NCBI RefSeq assembly: GCF_001553405.1
Contig: NZ_KQ960952.1
Location: 153,965 to 217,964 of the forward strand
Length of the DNA: 64,000 bases
Direction of reading: 5' to 3'
DNA from: Megasphaera hutchinsoni
GTDB taxonomy: Bacteria; Bacillota; Negativicutes; Veillonellales; Megasphaeraceae
Made by a program: the position numbers and the translations under genes. Positions 1 through 8,814 of the stretch are shown piece by piece. Position 1 is the stretch's first letter. The number at the start of each line of letters is the position of its first letter. The notes below the pieces were generated by a model that was given only the letters and a program-made list of their open reading frames with translations, had not been told where the DNA came from and ran no database searches.

Positions 1-27
1 AGATGGATATATATCCATCTCTTTTTT
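1..27 (+). terminator. Rho-independent terminator of an upstream gene
   Basis: Positions 1-20 form a perfect palindrome (two 10-base arms, AGATGGATAT and its complement) followed directly by a C and seven Ts. It would end a plus-strand transcript entering from outside the window. It also lies just past the stop of the minus-strand reductase gene, but the minus-strand T tract, if any, is outside the window. Confidence 0.6.
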
Positions 28-36
28 TATTAGCGA

Positions 37-600
37 TTAGCGAATGTAATTGGTCATAATTTTTTGTTCGGTTATAGGAGGGGTTATACCAACCTTTTTT
101 CCCGCATCGATGCAGGACATGATCCAGGCCATATTTTTTCCTAGGGTGCGCATAATTTGTAATCCTTTAATATCTTGTTGAACTTCATCAGGACGATTTC
201 CGTGGATCATATTCCAATAATTAGAAGAAACGATGATCATTTGATGATAGGATAGATATTTTAAGAGGACATCTAACGATGCGGTTGTTCCTGCACGTCG
301 AGCAGATACAACAACGGCACCGACTTTATGATGTAATTCTTTGCCAGCAATGGTACAAAGTTTATCTAAAAATGTAATTACTTCTCCCGTTGGTGAAGCC
401 CAATATACAGGAGAACCGAGAACAATACCATCACAGGTTTTTAATTTTTCGGCTACTTCTTTTATTACTGTATCAGTAGGTACAGCGTGAATAATTTCCG
501 TTTCTATAGATTGTTCTTGTAACGCATTGGCAACGACACTTAATGCGGTATAAGTACATCCTTCTTTACGGCGACTACCATTTAATAATAAAACTTTCAT
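37..600 (-). CDS. Flavodoxin-fold NAD(P)H-dependent FMN reductase family protein
   Basis: A 187-residue protein of the NADPH-dependent FMN reductase/flavodoxin family, probably a cytosolic flavin-dependent oxidoreductase; substrate unknown. The N-terminus shows the FMN phosphate loop (LLNGSRRKEGCTYTAL) and residues about 65-80 the second flavin loop (GSPVYWASPTGEVITFLDKL). I chose the ATG at 600 because the upstream in-frame GTG at 609 lies inside the ribosome-binding site (AGAGGTG). It is a single gene on the minus strand. The family assignment is firm, the physiological role is not. Confidence 0.85.
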   Translation of the reverse strand: MKVLLLNGSRRKEGCTYTALSVVANALQEQSIETEIIHAVPTDTVIKEVAEKLKTCDGIVLGSPVYWASPTGEVITFLDKLCTIAGKELHHKVGAVVVSARRAGTTASLDVLLKYLSYHQMIIVSSNYWNMIHGNRPDEVQQDIKGLQIMRTLGKNMAWIMSCIDAGKKVGITPPITEQKIMTNYIR

Positions 601-635
601 GATGAACACCTCTCAATACACTCTTTATTAGTTGC

Positions 636-664
636 AATATAACATATTTAAAATGCTGATGTAA
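636..664 (-). promoter_or_regulatory. Candidate promoter of the FMN reductase gene
   Basis: On the minus strand an extended -10 (TG, one base, TATATT) lies 17 bases downstream of TTACAT. The predicted start is a short distance upstream of the gene at 600. Extended -10 elements recur in this window, which supports the call modestly. Confidence 0.4.
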
Positions 665-716
665 AGAGATGTGACTAAGATTACAAGATATTGATATAAA
701 CACATAAATAATGAGT

Positions 717-745
717 TTGTTTTTCATTATTACGAATGATATACT
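717..745 (+). promoter_or_regulatory. Extended -10 promoter of the 70-residue ORF
   Basis: TTGTTT at 717-722, a 17-base spacer and TATACT at 740-745 preceded by TG at 737-738. The same hexamer pair occurs before gltS. It supports expression of the short gene at 766. Confidence 0.5.
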
Positions 746-765
746 AATTAAATGGAGGGGATTAT

Positions 766-978
766 ATGCTAGCACGTGATGTAGATGAACAGCTATCATG
801 GGCGGCATATTTAACAGATTTTGCGGCATGGATTGCTTTTTTTTCACCTTATGTAACAGCGGCACAACGACGAGAAATTGGAAAATATCATCCAGCTATT
901 GCAGCAGCATTAGTAAAAAAGCAAGATCTATTAAGTATGGCTATGAATGGTAGTGCGAAAAAGAAAAATATATATTGA
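766..978 (+). CDS. Small hypothetical protein (70 aa)
   Basis: I do not recognise this protein. It has a strong ribosome-binding site (GGAGGGG five bases before the ATG), an extended -10 promoter upstream and a terminator-like hairpin downstream, so it looks like a real monocistronic gene. The sequence is mixed helical: residues about 10-30 are rich in Trp, Ala and Phe (SWAAYLTDFAAWIAFFSPYV), followed by a basic stretch and a lysine-rich end (SAKKKNIY). There is no signal peptide. It may be a small cytosolic or membrane-associated protein. Confidence 0.6.
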   Translation: MLARDVDEQLSWAAYLTDFAAWIAFFSPYVTAAQRREIGKYHPAIAAALVKKQDLLSMAMNGSAKKKNIY

Positions 979-1017
979 TTGTGTGTGTTAGGTAAATCGT
1001 TTATATGTTGTAAAAAT

Positions 1018-1062
1018 ATCGGCATCAGTAGAAGCTATATATCTGATGTCGATTATTTTATA
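1018..1062 (+). terminator. Hairpin after the 70-residue ORF
   Basis: An 11-bp stem (ATCGGCATCAG with CTGATGTCGAT, one G-U pair) followed by a T-rich stretch, TATTTTAT. Probable intrinsic terminator of the gene at 766. Confidence 0.55.
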
Positions 1063-1119
1063 AAAAGCATGAGATCTTTTTGTTAATTAGTTTTTTAGGC
1101 TATTTAAAACGAGGGGATT

Positions 1120-1200
1120 ATGAAAGAGGAATCGATAAAAAGAAACGAAAGAGAAGGTATGGAAAATTATGAATGGGCTGAGAGGTGTTTATTTGCGTAA
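1120..1200 (+). CDS. Possible 26-residue small ORF upstream of miaB
   Basis: ATG at 1120 is preceded by GAGGGG, but only three bases away, which is tighter than usual. The product is highly charged (starts MKEESIKRNEREGMENYEW) and ends at TAA 1198-1200. Its 3' end overlaps the candidate miaB -35 element. No family is recognised; it may be a chance ORF. Confidence 0.22.
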   Translation: MKEESIKRNEREGMENYEWAERCLFA

Positions 1201-1222
1201 CTTTACTTGGCTATGGTATGAT
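1193..1222 (+). promoter_or_regulatory. Candidate promoter of the miaB-mutS-mutL operon
   Basis: TTGCGT at 1193-1198, an 18-base spacer and TATGAT at 1217-1222, about 50 bases before the miaB start. It would drive the eight-gene operon. Confidence 0.4.
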
Positions 1223-1270
1223 ATAAAGTACATGTAAATTCTATTATAGTGGTGGAGTGTTGAAGATAGT

Positions 1271-2602
1271 ATGGATGTCTTAGGAAATAAATTTGCATAT
1301 ATTGCAACCTATGGTTGTCAAATGAATTCTAGTGATAGTGAACGTTATGCAGGTCAATTAGAGGCGTTAGGATATCACATGACGGAAGACATGGATATGG
1401 CTGATGTCATTTTACTCAATACTTGTTGTGTGCGAGAAACAGCGGAAGGAAAAACATTAGGAAAAATTGGCGAATTAAAACATTATAAAGAAAGAAATCC
1501 TAAGTTGGTTATTGCGATTACAGGTTGTATGGCACAGGAGTGGCAAGATAGGTTATTTGAACGTGCACCGCATGTTGATTTGGTAATTGGTACGCATAAT
1601 ATACATAAACTTACAGAGTTATTACAAGTTCGACAAGGTAAACATGCACTAGCTGCGGATATGTCTTTACCGGCCTTTCATGATTTACCCACGAAGCGCT
1701 TTCATAAATTTTTTGCTTGGGTTCCTATTATGAATGGATGTAATAAATATTGCACGTATTGTATTGTTCCGCATGTACGGGGACGTGAAGTAAGTAGGCC
1801 CTTGCAAGATATTGTAGCAGAGGTAAAGGCGTTAGGGAGAGCTGGATATAAAGAAATTACGTTATTAGGGCAAAATGTTAATTCCTATGGATTGGATTTA
1901 AAAGATGGAACGGATTTTTCTTCTTTGGTAGATGCATTGGAAGATGCTAAAGGCGTGGAACGTATTCGATATATGACGAGTCATCCAAAGGATATGACCA
2001 AAAAGATGATTGATGCTATTGCTCGTAGTACACGAGTTGTGCATCATTTGCATTTGCCCGTGCAAAGTGGCTCTAACGCAACGTTAAAACGTATGAATCG
2101 AGGCTATACAGTAGAACATTACTTAGAGTTAGTCGATTATGCTCGAGAAAAAATGCCCGATTTAGTCTTAACAACGGATATGATTGTAGGATTTCCAGGT
2201 GAAACGGAAGAGATGTTCCAGGAAACATTGGCACTTATTCAGCGTGTCGGCTATGATATGGCTTACACTTTTATTTATTCACCACGAACGGGTACGCCTG
2301 CAGCAACGTGGAAAGATCAAATCCCACAAGAGGAAAAAAGTAAACGATTGAAACGTTTGATGGATATTCAAAATGAATTTAGTTTAGCTTTAAATAAAAA
2401 AATGGAACAGTGCGTATATTCTGTTATTGTTGAAGGCCCGACTAAAAATGATGAACATCATTGGTTCGGAAGGACGGGCGGTAATAAAATGATTATTTGG
2501 GAAAATGATGGTTCGGTGTCTATTGGAGATACTGTTTCGGTAGCGGTTGATAAAGGACAAACGTGGGTGTTGAAGGGGCATATTGTAAGCCAAGGAGGAT
2601 AG
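1271..2602 (+). CDS. miaB: tRNA-2-methylthio-N6-dimethylallyladenosine synthase MiaB
   Basis: Radical SAM methylthiotransferase that adds the 2-methylthio group to i6A37 in tRNAs reading UNN codons. Length (443 aa) is typical. The N-terminal UPF0004 domain carries cluster cysteines at about 16 (YGCQMN), 52 (NTCCVRE) and 86 (ITGCMAQ). The radical SAM triad is CNKYCTYC at about 157-164, and the C-terminal part is the TRAM domain. The ribosome-binding site is weak (GAAG five bases upstream), yet no better start is in frame. It leads an operon that also encodes MiaA, which makes its substrate. Confidence 0.97.
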   Translation: MDVLGNKFAYIATYGCQMNSSDSERYAGQLEALGYHMTEDMDMADVILLNTCCVRETAEGKTLGKIGELKHYKERNPKLVIAITGCMAQEWQDRLFERAPHVDLVIGTHNIHKLTELLQVRQGKHALAADMSLPAFHDLPTKRFHKFFAWVPIMNGCNKYCTYCIVPHVRGREVSRPLQDIVAEVKALGRAGYKEITLLGQNVNSYGLDLKDGTDFSSLVDALEDAKGVERIRYMTSHPKDMTKKMIDAIARSTRVVHHLHLPVQSGSNATLKRMNRGYTVEHYLELVDYAREKMPDLVLTTDMIVGFPGETEEMFQETLALIQRVGYDMAYTFIYSPRTGTPAATWKDQIPQEEKSKRLKRLMDIQNEFSLALNKKMEQCVYSVIVEGPTKNDEHHWFGRTGGNKMIIWENDGSVSIGDTVSVAVDKGQTWVLKGHIVSQGG

Positions 2603-2603
2603 C

Positions 2604-5201
2604 ATGACAGAGGAAGTAAAATTGACTCCCATGATGAAGCAATACTTGGAAGTAAAGAAGCAATGTCAAGATCAATTATTATTTTTTCGGTTAGGCGATT
2701 TTTATGAAATGTTTTTTGATGATGCTATTACGGCATCACGTGAATTAGATTTAACGTTGACAGGGCGTGCAGGGGGAAATAAAGAAAAGGTTCCTATGTG
2801 TGGAGTTCCTTTTCATTCGGCTGATACGTATATTGAACGGTTGGTACAAAAAGGCTATAAAGTTGCGATTTGTGAGCAAATGGAAGATCCCAAAATGACA
2901 AAAGGGATTGTCAAGAGACAGATTATTAAAGTGGTAACACCAGGAACGATTACGATGGAGCATGCTGTCGCAGCGAAGCAAAATAATTATATTGGTTGTA
3001 TTATGCAACAAGGAAATATGATATCTTTGGCTTTAGCGGAAGTTACCACAGGAGAATGTATGTGGATGGCATGTAGTATTAAGCAGATGGAAGAGAAATT
3101 ATTTGATATATTATCTGTTTATACACCTCGTGAATTAGTGATAGAAACAATGGCTTCATCGCAACAGTCACGAGTAAAACGATTTTTAGACACTCGTGAT
3201 TGGAGTTGTACGGTAACCGCGATTCAGCGAGATGAAAGTATTGCTTATGAAACGTTACCAGTTAAATATTTTTCAGCACAAGCTGTTGAAAAAGCCAAAC
3301 CTGTATTAGCTTGTATCGGTGTGTTGTTGAAATATATTGCCGATGTAATGAAGTCTGAAATTTCTCATATGAATTTATTAATCGCCATTGATTATACAAA
3401 ACAATTGGTATTGGATGCTGCTAGTTTGCGTCATTTAGAGGTAACTCAAAATGTTAGGGATGGTGGGCGTAAGGGTACACTGTTAGAAGTGCTTGATCAT
3501 ACTCAGACGGCGATGGGAGGCCGGTTACTACGGAAGTGGTTAGAATCTCCATTGCTATCGATTGGGGATATTACGTATCGACAAGACAGTGTGGCAGAAC
3601 TAGTGCAAAAAGTAACATTACGACAAGACTTGGTAAACATTTTATCCCGTATTTTTGATTTTGAACGTATTTTGACGCGTATTGAAATTGGAACAGTCAA
3701 TCCTAAAGATATGGTAGCTTTACGGGAGTCGTTAGCAGCGTTGCCCGCAATTAAGCAATATTTAGCACAAACTCAATCTAGGATGCTTAAGCAATTGGCA
3801 ACACAGATTTCTGTACACGATGATATGTATACGTTATTAATGAGGGGAATTAACGATAATCCTGGTACGGTGTTACGCAATGGTGGGGTTATCCGCAGTG
3901 GTTTTTCAGCAGAGTTGGATGAGATTAGGCGATTAGCAGCAGATAGTCAAACCATATTGCAGGAATTGGAAGCAACCGAACGGGAACGCACGGGTATTAA
4001 AATGAAAATTGGTTATACAAAAGTATTTGGGTATTATTTTGAGATTTCTCATGCTAATACCAAACCGATTCCTGACTATTATGTACGTAAGCAAACATTG
4101 GTTAACGCAGAACGTTATATTACGCCAGATTTAAAAGAATTTGAAGTAAAAGTACTTACTGCACAAGAACGGATGTTAGCATTAGAAACGGCATTGTTTG
4201 CAACAATACGAGAAGACTTGCAACAACAAATTGCGGCTATGCAAGAGACGGCACGAGCATTGGCACAAGTAGATTGCTTGGTTAGTCTTGCGGTGGCAGC
4301 ACAAAAATATAGGTATATACGACCGCAATTGAATACAGAGCGGACTATTCTTATTCGGGACGGACGACATCCTATTATTGAACGATTTTTGAAGTCGGAA
4401 GTATTTGTACCTAATGATGTGCAATTAAATCACAATGATCATGAAATTCTAGTGCTTACAGGACCTAATATGGCGGGAAAATCGACGTACATGCGTCAAG
4501 TAGCCGTATTGGTTTTAATGACCCAAATAGGAGCGTTTATTCCAGCTAAAGAAGCATCTATTTGTCCCGTTGATCGTATTTTTACTAGAATTGGTGCTAG
4601 TGACGATATATTGACAGGACAAAGTACATTTATGGTTGAAATGAAGGAAGTCGCATATATCTTAAAACATGCGACTATGAATAGTTTGCTTATTTTTGAT
4701 GAGATTGGGCGAGGGACGAGTACTTTTGATGGCATGTCTATTGCCCGTGCGGTGATCGAATATGTAGAAAGTAAGGTTCATGCTTTAACATTATTTGCTA
4801 CTCATTATCATGAATTAATTGATATGAGCGATAAAACGACAAAAATAAAAAATTATACGGTAGCTGTTAAAGAGCGCGGCAAAGATATTACTTTTTTGCG
4901 ACGTATTATTGCTGGTGGTGCGGATCGTAGTTATGGATTGCATGTTGCACGATTGGCGGGAGTACCAGAATCTTTATTAAGCAGGGCGGAAGTAATTTTA
5001 AAAGACTTAGAGGCAGCGGAAACAAGACCTTGTCGGGTGTCTGTTTCTAAGGAAGTTGTTGAACGTAATATAGATTTATTCACGAATCCAATTATAGATG
5101 CATTAGTGTCAGTGGATGTTATGGCATTGACACCTATTGAAGCTATTTCGTTTTTGTATAAATTACAAACGGAGGCAAAAGAGGGGAGTGGAATGAAGTG
5201 A
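2604..5201 (+). CDS. mutS: DNA mismatch repair protein MutS
   Basis: Mismatch-recognition ATPase, 865 aa, usual length for MutS1. The N-terminal mismatch-binding domain has the F-x-E motif in GDFYEMFFDDA (about 31-41). The ATPase domain has Walker A GPNMAGKST (about 620-628) and the Walker B region DEIGRGTSTFDG (about 699-710). AGGAGG lies six bases before the ATG. It starts one base after miaB and overlaps mutL by four bases (GTGA), so the two repair proteins are translationally coupled. Confidence 0.98.
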   Translation: MTEEVKLTPMMKQYLEVKKQCQDQLLFFRLGDFYEMFFDDAITASRELDLTLTGRAGGNKEKVPMCGVPFHSADTYIERLVQKGYKVAICEQMEDPKMTKGIVKRQIIKVVTPGTITMEHAVAAKQNNYIGCIMQQGNMISLALAEVTTGECMWMACSIKQMEEKLFDILSVYTPRELVIETMASSQQSRVKRFLDTRDWSCTVTAIQRDESIAYETLPVKYFSAQAVEKAKPVLACIGVLLKYIADVMKSEISHMNLLIAIDYTKQLVLDAASLRHLEVTQNVRDGGRKGTLLEVLDHTQTAMGGRLLRKWLESPLLSIGDITYRQDSVAELVQKVTLRQDLVNILSRIFDFERILTRIEIGTVNPKDMVALRESLAALPAIKQYLAQTQSRMLKQLATQISVHDDMYTLLMRGINDNPGTVLRNGGVIRSGFSAELDEIRRLAADSQTILQELEATERERTGIKMKIGYTKVFGYYFEISHANTKPIPDYYVRKQTLVNAERYITPDLKEFEVKVLTAQERMLALETALFATIREDLQQQIAAMQETARALAQVDCLVSLAVAAQKYRYIRPQLNTERTILIRDGRHPIIERFLKSEVFVPNDVQLNHNDHEILVLTGPNMAGKSTYMRQVAVLVLMTQIGAFIPAKEASICPVDRIFTRIGASDDILTGQSTFMVEMKEVAYILKHATMNSLLIFDEIGRGTSTFDGMSIARAVIEYVESKVHALTLFATHYHELIDMSDKTTKIKNYTVAVKERGKDITFLRRIIAGGADRSYGLHVARLAGVPESLLSRAEVILKDLEAAETRPCRVSVSKEVVERNIDLFTNPIIDALVSVDVMALTPIEAISFLYKLQTEAKEGSGMK

Positions 5202-7090
5202 ATGCGATGATTGCTGTATTAGATGAAGCTACAAGAAATAAAATTGCCGCAGGAGAAGTGGTAGAACGGCCTTCTTCTTGTGTTAAAGAATTAGTAGAAA
5301 ATGCTATTGATGCAGGGGCAACTATGATTGAAGTAGAAATCGCAAATGGTGGTCAAACTTATATTCGTGTTACAGATGATGGGTGTGGTATGAGTCAAGA
5401 AGATGCCCACATGTGTATGATTCGACATGCGACCAGCAAGATTCGCTCGGTTGAAGATATTTTTTCTATTACATCTTTGGGGTTTCGAGGTGAGGCTATT
5501 CCGAGTATTGCTTCTGTATCTCGTTTTCAAATTACGACGCGTAGAAAAGAGGATGATTTTGCCACTCATTTAATAGTTAATGCAGGGAAGGTAGAAACGG
5601 AAGAACAAGTTGGTTCGTCTATTGGAACAACGATGGAAGTGAACGATTTGTTCTTTAATACACCAGCACGGAAAAAATTTTTAAAAAGCGAGCGAACAGA
5701 GGCGTCAAAAATTAGTGAAATGTTGACAAAGTTGGCATTGGCTCATTCGGATATTGGTTTTTCTTTTATTAATAATGGTAGAACTACGCTACAAACGGGT
5801 GGAACTGGTGAGTTAAAAGAAACAATTGCGGCTATTTATGGGGTAGATGTAGCAAAGGAAATTTTTCCAGTACAATATGAAGATGAGTATGTAATGGTGA
5901 CGGGATTTGTTGGTAGACCGTCTATTTTAAAAAGTTCACGAAATTGGCAAACATGTGTGGTGAATCAACGTACTGTTCACAATCCGATGATGTTCAAAGC
6001 AGTTGATAATGCATATCATGCTATGTTACCCAAAGTAGGATATCCTTTTGCTATGATTCATTTACAGATGGATCCAGCTACGATAGATGTCAATGTTCAT
6101 CCAGCTAAAACTGAAATTAAATTTTCTGATGAAAAAGCTATTTATCATGCTATTTATCATGCCATTGTGCAAGCGTTGGTAGCACAAGAGGCCCCAGAAC
6201 AGGTGGCGCGTCCGATCCAAGCAAATTCACAGCAGATGCAACATATTGAAGAAGCATCAGCTCAATATGCACATGTGCAACAATCATTTTTTTGTGGAGA
6301 AGATAGTTTAGTTGAAAGAAGCAAGGTAGAGTCACAGCGTCAACCGCTTATATTGTCTAATATGCCATTAGAAAAATCAGCACAACCGATCAGACATACG
6401 AATGACTATGTGCCGTTACCATCTTCATCTATTCCAGTTGATGAACGCGCATTTTCACAGCAGTTAGCCCAAAAAGAAGGCGTAGAAGCGGTGAGTGCGG
6501 ATAGTATTCGTTTTGCCGATACGGAAGAGATCTTTCCCCTGGGATCGGTAGCTGAATGTTATGTTTTAGCAAAAAAAGGAAATGACTTATATATTATTGA
6601 TCAACATGCAGCTCATGAACGAGTACGATATGATCGTTTTTGCAAGCGTGTTGAAGGATTGCCGAGTCAGCAATTATTGATGCCTTTGTTTGTTGAATTT
6701 GATACAAATGATATGACAATTTTATTAGAACAAGAAGCGGTATTTCAGGATTTAGGCTATACGTATTCACAAGCTGGACCTGAAACTATTCGTGTAGAAG
6801 AAATTCCTTGTGATTTGTCGATGAGTATGATTCAAGAATCATTGCAAACTATATGTCATGATTTACAAGAAAATAAGCATCTTGATAAGGCAACTATTCG
6901 GCATCGGGCATTAGCGTATTTATCGTGTCGGGGAGCGATTAAAGCGGGGGATCATATTACGATGCGTGAGATGAAACAGTTATTAGATGATTTATTTAAA
7001 ACAGAAAAGCCTTTTGTTTGCCCCCATGGTAGACCTGTAATTATTCGTTTTACGGCAGAAGAATTGGCGAAATTATTTAAGCGAACATGA
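5198..7090 (+). CDS. mutL: DNA mismatch repair protein MutL
   Basis: GHKL ATPase that links MutS to strand incision, 630 aa. The N-terminal domain shows ENAIDAGA, DDGCGM and GFRGEAIPSI. The C-terminal domain carries DQHAAHERVRYDRF (about 467), the metal-binding endonuclease motif DQHA-x2-E-x4-E with the last position Asp instead of Glu, and CPHGRP near the end. This suggests a nicking MutL, as expected for a bacterium without MutH. Translation starts at the GTG overlapping the mutS stop or the ATG nine bases later. The linker (about 340-440) is variable and Gln/Ser-rich. Confidence 0.97.
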   Translation: MNAMIAVLDEATRNKIAAGEVVERPSSCVKELVENAIDAGATMIEVEIANGGQTYIRVTDDGCGMSQEDAHMCMIRHATSKIRSVEDIFSITSLGFRGEAIPSIASVSRFQITTRRKEDDFATHLIVNAGKVETEEQVGSSIGTTMEVNDLFFNTPARKKFLKSERTEASKISEMLTKLALAHSDIGFSFINNGRTTLQTGGTGELKETIAAIYGVDVAKEIFPVQYEDEYVMVTGFVGRPSILKSSRNWQTCVVNQRTVHNPMMFKAVDNAYHAMLPKVGYPFAMIHLQMDPATIDVNVHPAKTEIKFSDEKAIYHAIYHAIVQALVAQEAPEQVARPIQANSQQMQHIEEASAQYAHVQQSFFCGEDSLVERSKVESQRQPLILSNMPLEKSAQPIRHTNDYVPLPSSSIPVDERAFSQQLAQKEGVEAVSADSIRFADTEEIFPLGSVAECYVLAKKGNDLYIIDQHAAHERVRYDRFCKRVEGLPSQQLLMPLFVEFDTNDMTILLEQEAVFQDLGYTYSQAGPETIRVEEIPCDLSMSMIQESLQTICHDLQENKHLDKATIRHRALAYLSCRGAIKAGDHITMREMKQLLDDLFKTEKPFVCPHGRPVIIRFTAEELAKLFKRT

Positions 7091-7878
7091 AATTAATCGT
7101 AACGACATCAATGAAAGCTAGTGGGACGGTATGTATCGCGGCTAAACAGTGGACTCATCATATAGGGGGGATATTTGTAGAGCGATGGGGAAAATCGTTA
7201 GAACGCTTAACTGAGCTTAGCGGTGGAATTTTTATTGTTTATACGGCAAAGGGTCCTCAATTATATACACCTCAGGGAAAACATGGTTTTAGTTTGCAGT
7301 TAGCGGAATTACGGATTAAAAAATTACGTAGAGGGGAACGGGATTATCTGTTAGAAGCTTTTGATATGAGACAGGCCGGGCATATATTAGATTGTACTTG
7401 TGGTTTAGGGGCCGATGCAATTACGGCTTCTTTTGGCTTGCCTTCGGGAACACGTGTAACCGCATTAGAAAATTCACCATATTTAGGCGTTATTACAGCG
7501 TGGGGGTTTCAACATTATAGACATGAAAAAGAGGACGTGACTGCGGCCTTGCGTCGCATTCGATTTATTGCCATGGATTATCAAATTTGGTTGAGACGAA
7601 CGTCAGAATATTATGATGTTATCTATTTTGATCCAATGTTTGCACATCCTGTACTTTTAAGTAGTAATTTTAAGCCTTTGCGCAATGTTGTAACCTTAGA
7701 ACCCATAACAAAAGAAATTATTGATTTAGCACTAACCAAAGCAAGTCGCGTAGTTATTAAGACACAATCTACGAAATGGATACAATCATGGTTTCCGTGG
7801 ATGGAGAATATCGGAGGAAAATATAGTCATATTCAATATGCAGTGTTGAAAGGAGGCAGTCAAGCATGGACAAAGTAG
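7087..7878 (+). CDS. RsmJ-like class I SAM-dependent methyltransferase
   Basis: A 263-residue methyltransferase resembling RsmJ/YhiQ, the enzyme that methylates a guanine in the 16S rRNA 3' region in E. coli. The SAM-binding loop is DCTCGLGADA (about 101-110), and the active-site-like motif YFDPMFAH (about 179-186) matches the DPMYPH motif of RsmJ. It overlaps mutL by four bases and miaA by thirteen. The N-terminal 90 residues are less conserved. Target RNA is inferred from the family only. Confidence 0.8.
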   Translation: MKLIVTTSMKASGTVCIAAKQWTHHIGGIFVERWGKSLERLTELSGGIFIVYTAKGPQLYTPQGKHGFSLQLAELRIKKLRRGERDYLLEAFDMRQAGHILDCTCGLGADAITASFGLPSGTRVTALENSPYLGVITAWGFQHYRHEKEDVTAALRRIRFIAMDYQIWLRRTSEYYDVIYFDPMFAHPVLLSSNFKPLRNVVTLEPITKEIIDLALTKASRVVIKTQSTKWIQSWFPWMENIGGKYSHIQYAVLKGGSQAWTK

Positions 7879-8810
7879 TCGCCATAGTCGGTGCAACAGC
7901 AGTCGGCAAGACGGCTTTAAGTTTTGCTTTAGCGGAAAAATTAAAAGCCCCACTTATTTCTGGTGATGCTTATCAAGTATACAAGCATATGGATATTGGC
8001 ACGGCGAAACCAACACCTGAAGAATTACGGCAATTTCGTCATTATTTTATTAATATATTGCAGCCTGAACAAACTTATTCGGCGGCACAATTTTGTATTC
8101 AGGCTAAACAGTATATTGCCCAATATAATGAACAACATGCTATTCCGATTGTGGTTGGTGGAACGGGATTATATATACAAGCGTTGTTAGAAGGATATGA
8201 ATTTGGTGCACCTCAAAGTGTGCCAGCCATTCGCACACAGGTGATACAGCGTATTAAACATAGTAATGTGGCTACATTGAAAGCACATATTTACAAACAT
8301 ACACAGTGGGAACCGAAAGATTGGCATGAATTATTAGCGAATAAAAATCGTTTAATTCGATTGCTTGAGGCGATTGAATTAGGTCAGGGGAAAGAATTTA
8401 TTCATGCAGGTAAAGCTAGTTCTTCTTGCTATGATGCTTATGTGATTGGCTTATCATTGCCAAGAAGTGTGTTATATGAACGTATTGAAAAGCGCATTGA
8501 TATGATGATTCAACAAGGATGGATTGATGAAGTAAGGTACTTATTGCAACTAGGATGCGATATGGAAAGTCAAGCTATGAAGGCTATTGGGTATAGAGAA
8601 TTGGCTGCATATATACGACATGAATTAAGCTTGGAAAAAGCGGTTATGATAATTAAAAAGAGAACAAGGCAATTTGCTAAGCGACAAATTACTTGGTTTA
8701 AACGGATGCCATATATTCATTGGTTTGCAAAAGAAACCTATGGAACAGAGAGCGAATTAATACAAGATGTTATGGCTAATTTGCCTTGGGATTTGCAAGA
8801 AAGGAAATAA
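7866..8810 (+). CDS. miaA: tRNA dimethylallyltransferase MiaA
   Basis: Transfers a dimethylallyl group to A37 of tRNAs reading UNN codons, making the substrate of MiaB. At 314 aa it is the usual size. P-loop GATAVGKT is at residues 9-16, followed by SGDAYQVYKHMDIGTAKP and GGTGLYIQALLEG. The family usually has DSRQVY where this protein has DAYQVY. The ribosome-binding site (GGAGGC) is inside the preceding methyltransferase gene. No hfq follows, although miaA-hfq is a common order. Confidence 0.96.
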   Translation: MDKVVAIVGATAVGKTALSFALAEKLKAPLISGDAYQVYKHMDIGTAKPTPEELRQFRHYFINILQPEQTYSAAQFCIQAKQYIAQYNEQHAIPIVVGGTGLYIQALLEGYEFGAPQSVPAIRTQVIQRIKHSNVATLKAHIYKHTQWEPKDWHELLANKNRLIRLLEAIELGQGKEFIHAGKASSSCYDAYVIGLSLPRSVLYERIEKRIDMMIQQGWIDEVRYLLQLGCDMESQAMKAIGYRELAAYIRHELSLEKAVMIIKKRTRQFAKRQITWFKRMPYIHWFAKETYGTESELIQDVMANLPWDLQERK

Positions 8811-8814
8811 AATA

